The notes under the pieces: generated by a model
Told to the model about the DNA's origin: nothing
What the model saw: the letters and a program-made list of their open reading frames with translations, nothing else
Databases searched by the model: none
Part shown: piece after piece, positions 10,294 to 22,000 of the stretch
Layout of the letters: each line of letters begins with the position of its first letter
Position numbering within the stretch: the first letter of the stretch is position 1
Assembly (NCBI GenBank): GCA_001179505.1
Contig: CDMY01000236.1
Location: 93,246-157,245 of the forward strand
Source of the DNA: Vitrella brassicaformis
Taxonomy: Eukaryota > Sar > Vitrellaceae
Length of the DNA: 64,000 nucleotides
Direction of reading: 5' to 3'
Made by a program: the position numbers and the translations under genes

Positions 10294-11882
10294 ATGGGCA
10301 AGGAGGTGGTCAAGGAGGCACACTGCCTGAGCATCGACTGCTCATTGGACGACTGCATAGACGAACAGAGCACATGGAGGCCCACTATCGGATTCATCGG
10401 TAACAAAATGCCGCAAAATTCTGTCATCAGACTGGTCACTGCTGTTGAGTTTTCTGCGTGTGTGTGTTTGTGCAGGTTGCGGCACCATCGGCGGCCGTCA
10501 TGTGGAGAATTTCCTCGAGAATGGTCCGTATGCCTGTTGTGTTGCAATGTCCGGTATTTCATTTTATGATGGCTTATCTATCGCAGGCTATGCGGTTTGT
10601 GTATATGACATCAGCGCCACCAGGATGGCCGAAACGAAGGCCATCGGCGCCAAGCTGACCGCCGGATGCTACGAGTGTGCTGCTTCCAGCGACGTCATCT
10701 TCACCTCGCTGCCCACCCCTGCCGACGTGTCCAAGGCCGTCCTCGATGAAGATACGGGCATCCTACGCGCCATTGCGCCCGGGAAGATATACGTCGACAT
10801 CACGTGGGCACAACAAACGTCTGCCAGATCGCTGTGCCTTCTCCTTTTCTTCCTTTGATGTGCAGCACTAATTCGACAGCGATGGTTCACAGATTGTGTG
10901 GGGCGATTGAGGCGAGGGGCGGCGAGATGCTGGACGCCCCCTTCAACGACTGCCCTGTGGGGGCGACGAGCATCTATGGGATGGGCCTGGCGGTGCTGGC
11001 CTCGGGCAACATCGACACCTTCCATAGAGTGCACCATCTACTCGCCCTCATGGCCGATAACGTCCTCTACTGCGGGAGCATCGGCAAGGGCACCGAATGC
11101 AAACTGGTCCGTCCGTCAGGGAAATGGGAGGGGGGGAGATGGTCTGCGTATATGTTGTGGTGGTTCGGTGGTTGGTTGGGTGTGTGTGTGTGTCAGATCC
11201 ACAACGCAGTGAATGCAGTAGCGGTGCAGGCCGTGTCTGAGGGCGTCACTCTGGGCCTCGCAGCCGGCATCCCACTCAACACCATTTGGGATGGTACGCA
11301 CAACAACACATGACACAATACAAAGCCGGCTGGCTGATCGACGGATGCATTCATATGTGAGCTCCGTGTGGATGGATGCAGCTCTGCGTCTGGGCGCCTT
11401 CGGCCAGAATGCCGGCGACATTCACGGTGGGGGGTGGGTAACTACACTGGACAGACAGACAGGCAGACAACACACGCATGGCACAGGCACAGGCACGTCG
11501 ATGTCTGTCTGCCTGTCTGTCTGTCTGCCTGTGTTGTCAGGCCTTCCGCACTACTGGTTCAGCCGTCGTATGGACTCTGACGCCTGCCCGCCGGCCTTCA
11601 CCGTCAAGCTGCTGCGCAAGGACCTGCGGCTCACGCTGGCCCTCGCCAAGGAGCGGGACGTGCCGGTGCCGCAGATCAGCGCCACCGAGCAGGAGTACAT
11701 GGAGGCCGAGAAACGCGGATGGGCTCACTGTGCTGCCACCAAAGGTAGGTGCGATGGATGCATAGCTGTGGTGTGGCAATGGTGCGGTGCACATGTGGAT
11801 TGACTCCTCTGTTGTTCCTGTTGCCTTCGTCTCAGTGCGTTGTTTGCAGGAGGCGCGGGCGGGCGTCGTGGCAAGTGAGTGA
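10294..11882 (+). CDS. 3-hydroxyisobutyrate dehydrogenase-like (beta-hydroxyacid dehydrogenase)
   Basis: NAD(P)-dependent beta-hydroxyacid dehydrogenase. The best-known member oxidises 3-hydroxyisobutyrate to methylmalonate semialdehyde in valine breakdown. The start is the ATG at 10294. Splicing 10399 to 10476 creates the Rossmann motif GFIGCGTIGGRHVENF (GxGxxG). Next come YAVCVYDIS, then DVIFTSLPTPADV, then the substrate-region motif DAPFNDCPVGATSIYGMG (family DAPVSGG-like, here unusually divergent). The catalytic-lysine motif is formed across an intron (GKGTECK, then IHNAVNAVAVQAVSEG). The C-terminal helix has LLRKDLRLTLALAKERDVPVP, the conserved KDLxLAxxxA...P signature. A final short exon ends at 11880-11882. 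At least eight exons are needed. Related family members act on glyoxylate or tartronate semialdehyde, so the exact substrate is uncertain. No clear mitochondrial presequence is seen. Confidence 0.85.
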
Positions 11883-13683
11883 CGCGGGTGGCATACACAT
11901 GACGTGGATGGCTGGCTGGCTGGCATGAGGGTTGTTGTACTCCGTTGTTGTTACTCTTCAGAGGGCGATGTACCTTTGCTGCCACACCCCATGATGCAGT
12001 GCGGGTCCGCCCCGAGCTCGCCCAGAAGCGCACCCAGCGCCTCCCGCACAGCCAATCGCAAGTCGGCGGCATGCATCAGCCGTGAGTGCCCCCTGTGGAT
12101 GGTGGTGGTGCTCGTGGTGGTCACCAATCTCGTGCAGTGGGTACTGCGCGGTGCGGTGCAGGGGGATGGCTGGTGGCTGTGAGTCAGTCAGTGATTGCAT
12201 GGGGGGCTGTGTCTGTCTGGCATGTCTGCATTGCAATGGGGGGCTGTGCAGTGCAAAGGCGTTTCGTGTGAGCACGTAAGTCTTGACGAGAGTTGGGGTG
12301 GGGTGGGTTGGGAGGGAGGGAATCTCATCGTGTTTTGGTGTCCTATCTAGTATCTCCCTGCATGTCGCTCCTTCCTCGTGGCGCATACAGTCAGTGCGAC
12401 GATTATCCATCATCGCCGCGGTGGTTGCCTGTGCTCCGGGAAGAGGCGACATGCAGTGAAGGTGCTGTCGCATTTGGACCGCTGCTCGGCGGCATCCATC
12501 CATTAACAGGGGGGAGGCATGAATACTTGTGGCTGTGTGTGTGAGTGCGTGTTTGTGTCTGTGTGTTGGGGTAAGCTGCTCGGTTGGCTGCTACACTGGT
12601 GTTTTTTGGCGCGACGCGCAGCTGCCTTTCTCTGTATGGGTCGTGTGGTGCGTCGATCTGGCTGATGATTGATTCGCCTGCTTGGTGGCATGCGTCAAGA
12701 GCGGGCTGTTTTCGTTTTGCAGTCACCAACAAGGCTGCAAAAACGATTGCGCATCGCCCGTCTGTTTGTACCTTTTTGCGTGTGCTGTTAGTGGCGAGGT
12801 TTTGCCCTGCGTGTCGGGCAGTTTTGACGCCCTGCGGCTCAGTGCGTGGGACGTTTTCCGCTCACCAGTTTTCCGATGGTTGCACGTGGTGTAGTGTGTG
12901 TATAAAGCTTGGATGGCAAAGGGCAAGAGGGCTGCGTGGGGCTCCCTTTTTCCTGTCTCCTGTACAGACAGACACATTCCGTGAGTCCGTGTGTGTGTGT
13001 GTGTGTGTGTGCCGATTTTACAACGCCCACATCACACACCCATCAACCAACCCATTTTCTGGTACGGCTCGGCTCCTTCTTCGCCACACTCTCTCTCAGG
13101 GCCCTCAGCGCGTGTATTGTAAGCACGTGTGTGAGGGTGTGTCACTGTCTAGCATGCTGCATTTCCATCCGTCCATCGAGCCATCTCTCTGTCTATCTGT
13201 CTGTCTGTCCATCTTTCTTACCACCAAGTGGAGGATCGAGGGATTTCACATTTTCCTGCCTTGGCCCCGACCGAATGTGCCATGATCCGTGTGTCCATAC
13301 TCACTGCTGCACGTTTCTAGTGTCGTGTTCTCAACGCGCGAGAGAGAAGAGGCGAGGGGGGAACCATCCACACACGTGGGACGAGGGATGGGACGCCATT
13401 TTGTTATACGTCGTGGAAGCAAAAAGACCCTTTTGTGAAAAGTCCACCCCAGTGATGGATGTTTTGCGATGCGAACCGAGATCACCCAATTCATTCCCTA
13501 GTCACGTATGTACAGACTGTACGCCCACAATGCACCGGTGGGCCGTCTGCCTCCCTCGATCCGTCCATCCACTGCACATTATCGACCACCATGCACTTCA
13601 CTCGTGTCGTCCATCCACATCTGGTATGCCGGCAAAGGCCCCCTCCTCGACTGCATCTGACAACAAAAACAACACGACGACAC
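11883..13683. other. Intergenic spacer, mostly non-coding
   Basis: About 1.8 kb. Long frames such as 12584-13285 (plus) are low-complexity Cys/Ser-rich read-through of T/G repeats and are not credible genes. One short GC-rich stretch on the minus strand (about 11970-12075) looks exon-like, with a helical peptide and a GTACAT donor, but no partner exons were found. A GT microsatellite occupies 12988-13010. Confidence 0.5.
12988..13010. repeat. (GT)n microsatellite
   Basis: About 11 GT units in an intergenic spacer. Confidence 0.95.
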
Positions 13684-14865
13684 CTAATTAGTTGCGATAC
13701 ATACAAAGTCCCTCCGATGATGTGTCTCACCGAGGCCCCCATGCAGGACAAACCGCACCGGCGCGAAAGGCAGGTCGTTGAAGGGCAGTGCGTCAAACAT
13801 CGTCACGCTGCCAGAAGGCAAACCAGACACTGTGGCCGCCCCACCGTCACCCATACCGCTCTCGCTCAGCATGCGTCTGATGACCTCCAGCCGGTCACTT
13901 CCATCGCGCAATGCGGCGATTGGGGTGGTTGGCGGTGCTGCAGTTGGCGACGGAGTGCTCTTGATGGCCCTGTACGCGTCGAGTGAGCGGTAGAGCCGCT
14001 GATGGAGGGATGTGGCCAGCTTGGACCATTGCCTGGACGTCTGCTTGAAGTGTGCGAGAGCCGAGCAGAAGTGGTGTCGAGTGGAAGGGATCTCGCGCAT
14101 CAGCTGGTGCTCGTTGAGGAGGAAACCGAGCTTGTGTGCCTTGTCCATGGTAGCCTTGCACTGGCCCCACAGCCAGACGCAGTTTTCTTCTTTGACAGCT
14201 ACGGCCACATGCACTCTCCTGCCCTCATTGCTGCCCGACGCACCAGTAGAAGGCACCTCCACGTCCACATAAGACCGATACTGCACCCATCACACACATC
14301 CGCACACACGCACACATTACCGGCGGCCGGTTGCGCTGCTTGCACCATCCACATGCTTACTTGTGGGTCGCAGAATGAGCATGACACCCCCGTGTAGAAC
14401 TGCAGAAGGCCACGGGTGCAGTTGTGGAGGTCCTCAAACAGGTGGGCGAAAGAGCTGCCAAACTCAGAAGACAAGCCGCGAGCCGTCCTTGTGAGATCCA
14501 AACCCAGCTCACTGATCAACACTGAGGAAAAGAAGAGCACAGCACACAATGGGCCATCCCGTTCTTGTTTGTTGTGGCGCACCAGCAGCAATGTTGACAC
14601 GGACAGCCAGGGAGGCGATGAATCGAGGCCTGCAGCAATCGGGCTGCCCATTCCACTGCCGACACAAAGAGAAGTTCGCCGAGCTGACCGTCGCCACGTC
14701 AAAGAAATAAGGGAAGGCCGTGTGGTTGAGCCATTGCACTGAGCCCTTGACAATGGGCGAGTCGCACGTCACGCCCTCATCGTCGGGGGGTGGCGAGGGA
14801 AGCAGCTTTGCGGCTGTCCTGGTGGCCCAAGCAACAAAGAAGAGCCATGGCACGAGGGGTTTCAT
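13684..14865 (-). CDS. Secreted Cys-containing protein, unknown function
   Basis: I do not recognise the family. The protein starts with a good signal peptide (MKPLVPWLFFVAWATRTAAK) at the ATG at 14865; another in-frame ATG lies nine codons upstream (14892). The mature N-terminal part contains paired cysteines (TCDSP, LCRQWNGQPDCCRPRF) and possible N-glycosylation sites (NHT, NFS, NCT). A second exon carries LHNCTRGLLQFYTGVSCSFC, and a third, after introns at about 14286-14360 and 14520-14590, gives a long helical C-terminal domain (CVWLWGQCKATMDKAHKLGF ... RQWSKLATSLHQRLYRSLDA). It ends at 13684. The even spread of cysteines in the first half suggests disulfides outside the cell or in the secretory lumen. 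It lies just downstream of, and on the same strand as, the PEBP gene, with about 190 bases between. Confidence 0.6.
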
Positions 14866-15057
14866 ATGCAGGCACTGGAACAGCGGCAACATGATTTACG
14901 ATCGCGTTGTAAACAGGGGCTGGTGGAGTGTGTTTGTGTGTGTCTGGGCCAATAATATGACCGGCGAATACCATCTCTACCTACTAAAGCCTGCTCACGT
15001 GCGTCCACATGCATGTATCGACATGCCTACAGCCACGATGTCTGTTTGTCTGTCTGT

Positions 15058-16526
15058 CTACTGGAATTGGTTCTTTCCGATGAAGAAGTTAGCGCCTCTT
15101 AGCTCCAGCCCCTGAGACGACGCCCACTCATGGGCCTGCCGACAGCAACCAGGACACACACATCGACAACACGCATGAGATAATGTCGCTGGATGAGTCT
15201 CACTCACTTTGAAGTTTATGCGGTTCCTCGACCGCGGCAGTGGCAGCAGCGGTGGGCTGTCGTCCTTCTTCTCGTATAACACAAACACGTACCTGATGGA
15301 TGGATGCATGGGCAAAGAAGCAACCAACAGAGCCATGCACTCGATGCATCGATGAAGCTTGTGTTGACTGACTGACCTGTGTGGCCCTGTCTTCGGCGGT
15401 GTCCTTGGCGGCACGTATGGCGTCTCGATGATGGTGCCTTGGCCGAGGGACACACCTGCACCGAACACACACCAAAACGTCTGCATCAGGTAGGGACACA
15501 CAGCTGTGTGCGCAGATTTACACAGACCTCTGATGTTGGACACAGCCCAGTGAAGGAACTCCCTGTACTTGGGATTCTCCCCTGACACACATGAGCCAAC
15601 CAGCATGACCAACGCGCACGCCCGTCCTCTCATCTCATTTGAGAACGGCTTCCGTACTTGATGGGGCATCCTGCGCCATGGCACACGGACAAGGAAAGCA
15701 GAAATGACGCCGAAAGAATGAGCCAGCGGATGTGCAGAGAATCAATCGTCTTACCGGGTCCGTTAGGAGCAGCACATACGATGACCCTTCAGGTGGCGGC
15801 TTGTCCAACAAGAGACCTGGAGACCGCTCAGCATCTGAAGGGAAGGAAGTTCAGGCAGCACCCATCCGTCCAGCGTATGCATGGGTAGCTAGCTGTTCGA
15901 GCACCATGGTGGCTGTGCTGTGTGACCCACCTACCTGTCATGCTGATCTCGTTGCCGAATTCCACAGGCACCGACAGTTGCCGCCCCACGAAGCCGGTGT
16001 TCAGGTCAAACCTCACCCGCACCCAGCGGTCAGGCTCAAACTCAGGGATCACATCAGGGATGATATCAGCCTTCCGCAGATCATCAAGCGTCTCCCGCAG
16101 CGTCACCTGGCCCATGTCCAGATCAGCGTCCGACAGGTCCAGCAGCTCACGCAGCCACCTCTCCAGAGCTGTCGTCCGGAAGTTCAGCGGCTGCCATGAA
16201 CGAGGCGACAGCGCCACATTCCCACCGGGGCCTTCAGCACCTTCAGAGGCCCTCGTGATGTCTGCCGGCTGGACGATGGCTGGCGGGTCAACAGGAACAG
16301 GCGGCACCTCTGATGGCAGCAGCATGAGCCGAGAGTGCCTGTGGATGGGGCGGGGAGGGGCCCCAGGGGCGTGGAATGGGTTAGCAGGAAAGATCATTGC
16401 GAGGAAGACAGCGAGAATGAGCCCTGGCGGGCTGAGGATCATTGAAAGCGCCCCCTTGATGATGGAGTAGAGGAGCCGAATCATCTCTGCCGGCGATTCT
16501 TCGTCACCTTGCTGCATAATCTCCAT
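15058..16526 (-). CDS. Phosphatidylethanolamine-binding protein (PEBP) domain, N-terminal membrane anchor
   Basis: PEBP/RKIP-family protein; members bind anionic ligands or phospholipids and often regulate signalling. The family signature appears only after splicing: VPVEFGNEISMT, then SSYVLLLTDP joined to DAPSRENPKYREFLHWAVSN (the DPDAPSR...HW motif), then the GPHRYVFVLYEKKD motif formed across another intron, and the C-terminal ANFFIGKNQFQ. Six exons are needed, from the ATG at 16526 to the stop at 15058-15060. About 150 residues precede the PEBP fold. They include a strongly hydrophobic stretch (LILAVFLAMIFPANPF, about residues 36-52), so the protein is probably membrane-anchored, unlike typical small cytosolic PEBPs. 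A proline-rich linker follows. The family call is firm; ligand and location are inference. Confidence 0.85.
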
Positions 16527-16783
16527 TCAGAAGCGGTGCCATGTGGCAGATCTTGATGAGATCACGGAATTCGAAAACGCCAATGGGACAACCAGTCTAA
16601 AGGCTTCCTCGTGGCCGTGAATACAATGGTCTGCGTTGAGTTCTGGCGAATGCGCCGGAAGATGGGGAGCTCGCAGTTCTGAGCGCGCTGCTTGGCGAGG
16701 TGCGGTAGGTTTAGAGAAACAGCAGGTGCCTTTTCCTTGCTGTGTGTTGCCAATTCGGCGCTCTGCGCCCTAGGCTGCGTCTC

Positions 16784-18031
16784 ATGGCGGAAGCGGCCAC
16801 GTCTGGAGATGTTGCAGCCACCGCACACCTTAGGGCTTCTGATGACCAGACCACCTCGGGCTCATCGGTTTCTTCCCAGTATCCGGCAGTGATCAAGCCG
16901 TTTCCGCCGCGTCTGCTCCGCCCGCCATGGCAGGGGCAGAGCAGTGATGTGGCGGAAGGGCCGAAAGATGATACGTCAGGTGAGCCGGAGGTCAGACAGG
17001 ATGTGCAGTACATGATCACTCACCCGGGGCTGTCCCTTCTCTCCTCACTCTCAGGTTCATCCCAGAAGCACAACGGGAGCAACAAGGCGGAGTCCCCCAC
17101 GGTTTGGAAGCCCTCCAAAATGCCGATCATTCTGCCAGGGCTATTGCCACGGACTGTCGATGGGGTGGTGGGGGGCGGTGCATCGGTGACGGGCACCGCG
17201 ACAGGGGCGTCGCGTGACACTCGCGGCTTTGGGTTTCCCCCAGTGCCTCTCTCAGAGCATGGAGGGCCCACAGGTGAGGAGGGACGACAGGCAAGAGATG
17301 GCATGGCCAGCGTTGTGACGGTGTGGTGTGGTGTATCCGTTTTGCGTGTAGGTTCGAAGCGTCACGCGGCGACCCCTCCTGCGCTAGGGAACCTCACCCC
17401 CTCCCCGTCAGCAGCGGCCTCCTCGCCCGACACCAATCGCAGCGCACCCCCCGGCAGGCCCCAGCAGCGTCACGCCAACAAGCTGGCCAGGAGCTCCAAG
17501 ATCTCCATCTCGCCCATGCCGGAGGTGGACAACAACAACCACCGCCAGCCAGCCGCCAGCGGCATCAAACGCCCCCACACACAAGGCAGCGGCGACGCGG
17601 GCCGGTCTCAGAAGCGGCCGGCGGTCACCCCCCCACAGCCCAAACAGCCAGCACCCGTCAAGCAGACCGACGGCCAAGCGGCGAGTAGCCCGCAGCGGCC
17701 GCCCAGTGCCGTCCACGGGGCCACCATGTCGCTGCTGCAGACCCTCATGCAGGAGGAGGGCGCCACGCGGTCTCTGATGGCCCAGCTAGACCAAGGCGGC
17801 CCGTTGACACCTTCACGTCAGGGCAAGGCTGACGACGGGCAGGCCAAGCGGTGGGAGCAGTGTGTGAGCTCGATCAACACGAGGGCCGACTTCTTGTACC
17901 TGCTCAAGAGGATCAAGAGGGACGACCCGCCCATTCATGCGTCGCTGGTCGAGTATCTGCGGGACAATGGCCAGGAGGTGCCGGCGGACACGGAGTGGGA
18001 GGAGGAAGGAAATGCCGCACACCGAGAGTGA
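16784..18031 (+). CDS. Intrinsically disordered protein with short helical C-terminal domain
   Basis: I do not recognise this protein. The ATG at 16784 (MAEAATSGDVAATAHL) is the first good start; the frame extends upstream only from non-ATG codons. One likely in-frame GT-AG intron lies at about 17273-17351 (T/G-rich, ends cgtgtag). Most of the ~415 residues are Ser/Pro/Gln/Lys-rich and disordered, with basic clusters such as GIKRPHTQGS and RSQKRPAVTPPQPKQP that could be nuclear localisation signals. Near the end a compact helical piece appears (SSINTRADFLYLLKRIKRDD, then IHASLVEYLRDNG), followed by an acidic tail. Only this last ~60-residue piece looks folded. A nuclear adaptor role is possible but unproven. 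Confidence 0.55.
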   Translation: MAEAATSGDVAATAHLRASDDQTTSGSSVSSQYPAVIKPFPPRLLRPPWQGQSSDVAEGPKDDTSGEPEVRQDVQYMITHPGLSLLSSLSGSSQKHNGSNKAESPTVWKPSKMPIILPGLLPRTVDGVVGGGASVTGTATGASRDTRGFGFPPVPLSEHGGPTGEEGRQARDGMASVVTVWCGVSVLRVGSKRHAATPPALGNLTPSPSAAASSPDTNRSAPPGRPQQRHANKLARSSKISISPMPEVDNNNHRQPAASGIKRPHTQGSGDAGRSQKRPAVTPPQPKQPAPVKQTDGQAASSPQRPPSAVHGATMSLLQTLMQEEGATRSLMAQLDQGGPLTPSRQGKADDGQAKRWEQCVSSINTRADFLYLLKRIKRDDPPIHASLVEYLRDNGQEVPADTEWEEEGNAAHRE

Positions 18032-19082
18032 CTAGCCCGCACCTCGGCGTATATCACAAGGTGAGCAGAGGGTGGGTGGCATCTGGTGTGGGCTCTTCTT
18101 ATCAAGCTCCTTTTCGGTGTGGCGTGTCTGTTGTGTCAGGTTTTGCGTGGAAGCTCTGCTTCACCCTTGTGTTCAAGACAAGACAAGACAAGACACCTGT
18201 CTATATTCATAAGTGTAGCATAGCTATTGTCATCTATCCGGCGGCCGGTCAGCGTACCGTATGGCGAAAACGTCACACTGTCTGGGGGGTATGGGGGATG
18301 GGGGAGGGAGGATGGGAGGGAAGCGGAGCACGGGTGGGTAGGGGCTTCTCCTGTTTTGTACGTCCCTCTGTATACCGTGTCGATTGGTATGTATGTGTAT
18401 CTTCTGGCTGAGATGTTAGTCCGTGCCTTGTCTGTGTCTTGGTTTGACCTGTGGTGGGCCGAGGACAGCAAAGCCCATCGAGATGCTGAGGGCTGCATCC
18501 TGATGAGCTCAGTCGTGCTCGGCCCACCTCAGACAGGTGAATCCAACAACAGGCAGACAGACACGATAGGGATGGGAAGAGAAAGGACGCGGAATCTGCT
18601 TATCTGCTTCCGCTGGCTACTGGCTGGCTGGCTGCCTCTCTCGTGTGCGTGTTGCTTGACGCGACAGACAGCCCTGTGGGAGCAGGGGAGCTTGTCCACC
18701 CTTTTAGATGAGCTACTCTGTTCATCATGCGGGGTGGCTCATGGCAGCAGCGTGCACGGGATGATATGAGCACCTACCTAGTCGTGGTGTATGTGTGAGT
18801 GGACGGATGGTCATGACTGAATGAGTGGTGGCTTCTACTAGCTACTGAAGACGGTCAAGCAGGCTGTACACCATTCAATGATAAGTGACACATAGGCACT
18901 GACTGCCACATAACATCACACACGCAACTGCACATCCGCGTGAATGAATGCCACACGCGAAAGCTGACAAATACATACGTCTGCCTAGGCTATCGCCGTC
19001 AAGGCTCGTCTACTCATGACCTAACACCCGAACACCCGGCCGCTCAGCTGACACAGCAGGGCGCCTTCCATTGCAGCCCTGC
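18032..19082. other. Intergenic spacer between convergent genes
   Basis: About 1 kb between the 3' ends of the disordered-protein gene and the polymerase gene. It contains agaca repeats at about 18176-18194 and many short random frames. I see no gene. Confidence 0.5.
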
Positions 19083-22000
19083 TCATTCGTCACACGCACC
19101 CCAATCAACGCCCTCGGCCCACTTGACGCGCAGCGGGGGGAGATAGGCCGGCAAAACCGTCCCAGCGGGCTCGATCGGGGCCACAGGCACCACCACCATC
19201 CTCCCCTTGCCCTTTCCGGGGAGAGGCGTGGCGTTGTTGATGGGGCTGTATGCGGCCAGGTGCTGGTGGAACGGGTAAAGGGGCAGCTGCATGCCGGCCA
19301 TCATGTCGTCCCATGCGTTGGTCAGCAGCGGGGAGATAAGCTCGCGCAGCATGTCGATGTGCGACCTCCTCACCTCGATCAGCAGCTCGTCGTGGAGGTT
19401 GAGCACCAGGTTGGCGTCGAGGGCCGGATGTTCACGTAGCGCGTCAGCGACCCGGAGGGTGGCGAACTTCATGACGTCGGCCGCGCTGCCCTGGATGACC
19501 ATGTTGCTCGCCTGCCGGTCCACCCGCGGCCTGTTGGTCACCCGCTTCCTCTTCTCGCCATCCTTGGCGCCTCTCGCCGACACCATGTCGGGGAAGAACC
19601 GCTTGCGGCCGCCTATCGTGCTCACGCATCCCTCCGTCCGCACCTGGTACTTGCAAAACTCAAACAGCTGCCGCACACGCGGGAAGGCCTCGAAGAATCG
19701 CTCGATGTGCGCCTTGGCGGCGGCGCGGTCCATCATGGCCTGTTGCGCCAGCCCGTCGGCCGTCTGGCCATAGAGGATGCCGTAGGTAACCTTCTTAGCC
19801 TCATCGCGCTGCTGGGGGGTCACCTGGTCAATGGGCACGCCGAAGAGTCGCGAGGCGGTCTCGCGATGGACGTCGCCGGTCTGGATGGCCGCCAGGAGGG
19901 AGGTGTCGAGACTCAGCCGCGCCAGGATGTCGATCTCCATCTGACGATAATCCACAGCCACATAGACCAAGGGGTCGGATGACGAGTCGTTGCCACCCGC
20001 GTCGTGTGTGAGGGAGAAGGCCTGGCGGACGTTGGGGGGGATCTGCTGCAGGTTTGGCCGCTCACATGCGAGCCGCCCGGTGCCTGTGCCGGTCTGTAGG
20101 AAGGAGCAGTGTATCCTGTGGGTGGTGTTGGAGACGTGACGCTGAAGAGGCACCACGAAGCCGCTGTCCTGCTTGGAGATGTCGCGGTGATCCAAAATCA
20201 GGTCAATGAACCTGACAGACAGACCAAGGGAGGGAAGGGCAGCACATGAAGGTAGGTACCGTACCGCATGCCTTTCTGTGTGCTCAGCTGGGGGCGTGTG
20301 TCGGCTATCTCACTGACCTAATGGCTCGATGTATCTCCTCGTCCGTCTTGTTCTTCACCACCCCCTCCCCGGCCTCAGTATCCCGCACCTCACCCTTTCC
20401 CCTGGCATCCACTTCCTCCTGCAGCCTCTTTTGCAGCTCCTTGAGCGCATACACAGACGTGGACTTGTCTGTCTTGGGCGCGTTGGCCTGCTTGAGACGC
20501 ACCGAGGGCATCCCGAAGTCATCAAACAGCACCTGCCCCACTTGTGCGGGCGACCTCGGGTTGAACTCGCGACCGGCAAGCTCGTGCAGCTCCCCCTCGA
20601 TGACGTCCGCCGCGCTGCCCTCTCCTCCTTCCCCACCGCCCTCCTTTCGCCCCTCGAGCCTCTGGAGGACAGTCACGTTGAGGGGCATCCCTCTCTGCTC
20701 CATGGCAGCCAGCACCGGGATCAGTGGCCGCTCTAATCTCTCCCACAGGGACCACAGCACCGCATCTCTCAGGCGACTCTCGAGAGCGCGCCACAGAGGG
20801 ATCAGAGACGTGGAGGGGTCGGGGGCGTCAGGGGCGTCAGTGGTGGGAGAGTCGGGGAGGTATGTGGCCATGAGCTGTGCGAGGGGCTGCCGATGCAGGT
20901 CGGGCTCCAGAAGCCAGGCCGCCACACTGACGTCGAAGCACCGGTCGGCCGGCAGAGGCGGCATGCCCATGGCCTTGAGCCCATGCAGGACGCTCTTGAT
21001 GTCGTCACTCACCCAGAGGGTCGACGGACCAGACAAAGCGGCCGCCAATGAGGACGCAATGGGTCCACCAGATGACGACAGGAGGGCCGGTGACAGCGAC
21101 ACATGGCAGATGCGGCCTGATGGTGTGGGCAGCGGAAAGGATATGTTGATGTGCAGGCGGTCCACATCCGGCGGGTACTTGAGAGGGAGGCTGGGAGCCG
21201 CTGCGGCCGGTTTGCTGCTCTTGCGCTGGCGGGTCGACGGCGGCTTGCCGACAAGCGCCTCGCTCATGAGGATTGACGCCACAGGCGATAGCATACCATC
21301 CTCCAATACGGCCGCATCGTCCGAAAAGGACACAGCGGATGGGTCGCTCTCCTCCACAGCACGCATCAAGGATGACAGGGAAGAACCTTCTTCGCCTGTA
21401 TCCTCCATGACGTCTTCAGGGGCCGACTGGCGGTTGGCGGCCGCATCTGGCCATCCGTTGAGGGAAGGGGCGGCCTCCCGCACTGAAGGCGCGTGGGTCA
21501 CATGGTCGGTGGGGACGGTGAGAGGCGGCACCACGGGGTGCTGCCGCGAGAGACTCGCAAATCCCCTCGTCTGCATCGAGATGGGCGCCGCGACTGAGCT
21601 GTCGGCTGATGCTGGCGCCGCATTGCCGATCCTTGGCGTCGGCGGCAGCATTCCCACTTCGACGAACTGCCTCTTGGTTCCCTTCATCTCGAGCTCGTCC
21701 AGCAGCTGCGACAGCTCCTGGGCCTGAGGAGGGCGGATGAGGTAGTCGGTGAGAGAGGAGGAGATGGGCAAAGAGGTGTTGAGGGTGGTCGTCTGCAGGG
21801 TGCGGCGGCACTGGGCCATCCTGGCATCGTCTTGCCGGATGGTCCTCAGCTCCAAACGCACCTTACGGCTCACATGGGGGTCGTATCGCCCGTGCTCCAA
21901 CACACCCTGGAGAGAGAGCCACACACACAGAGAGACAGAGAGAAAAGGTCATACGTTTGTCGCGTCCCCTTTCCCCTCTGACTGACACCCTGCACTGACT

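Noticed and set aside
12584-13285. Long plus-strand frame of 233 codons
   Set aside because: It is Cys/Ser/Val read-through of GT and TGTC repeats with no motif and no coding-like composition.
16000-16470. Long plus-strand frame opposite the PEBP gene
   Set aside because: It is a shadow of the PEBP exon; the PEBP signature is on the minus strand.
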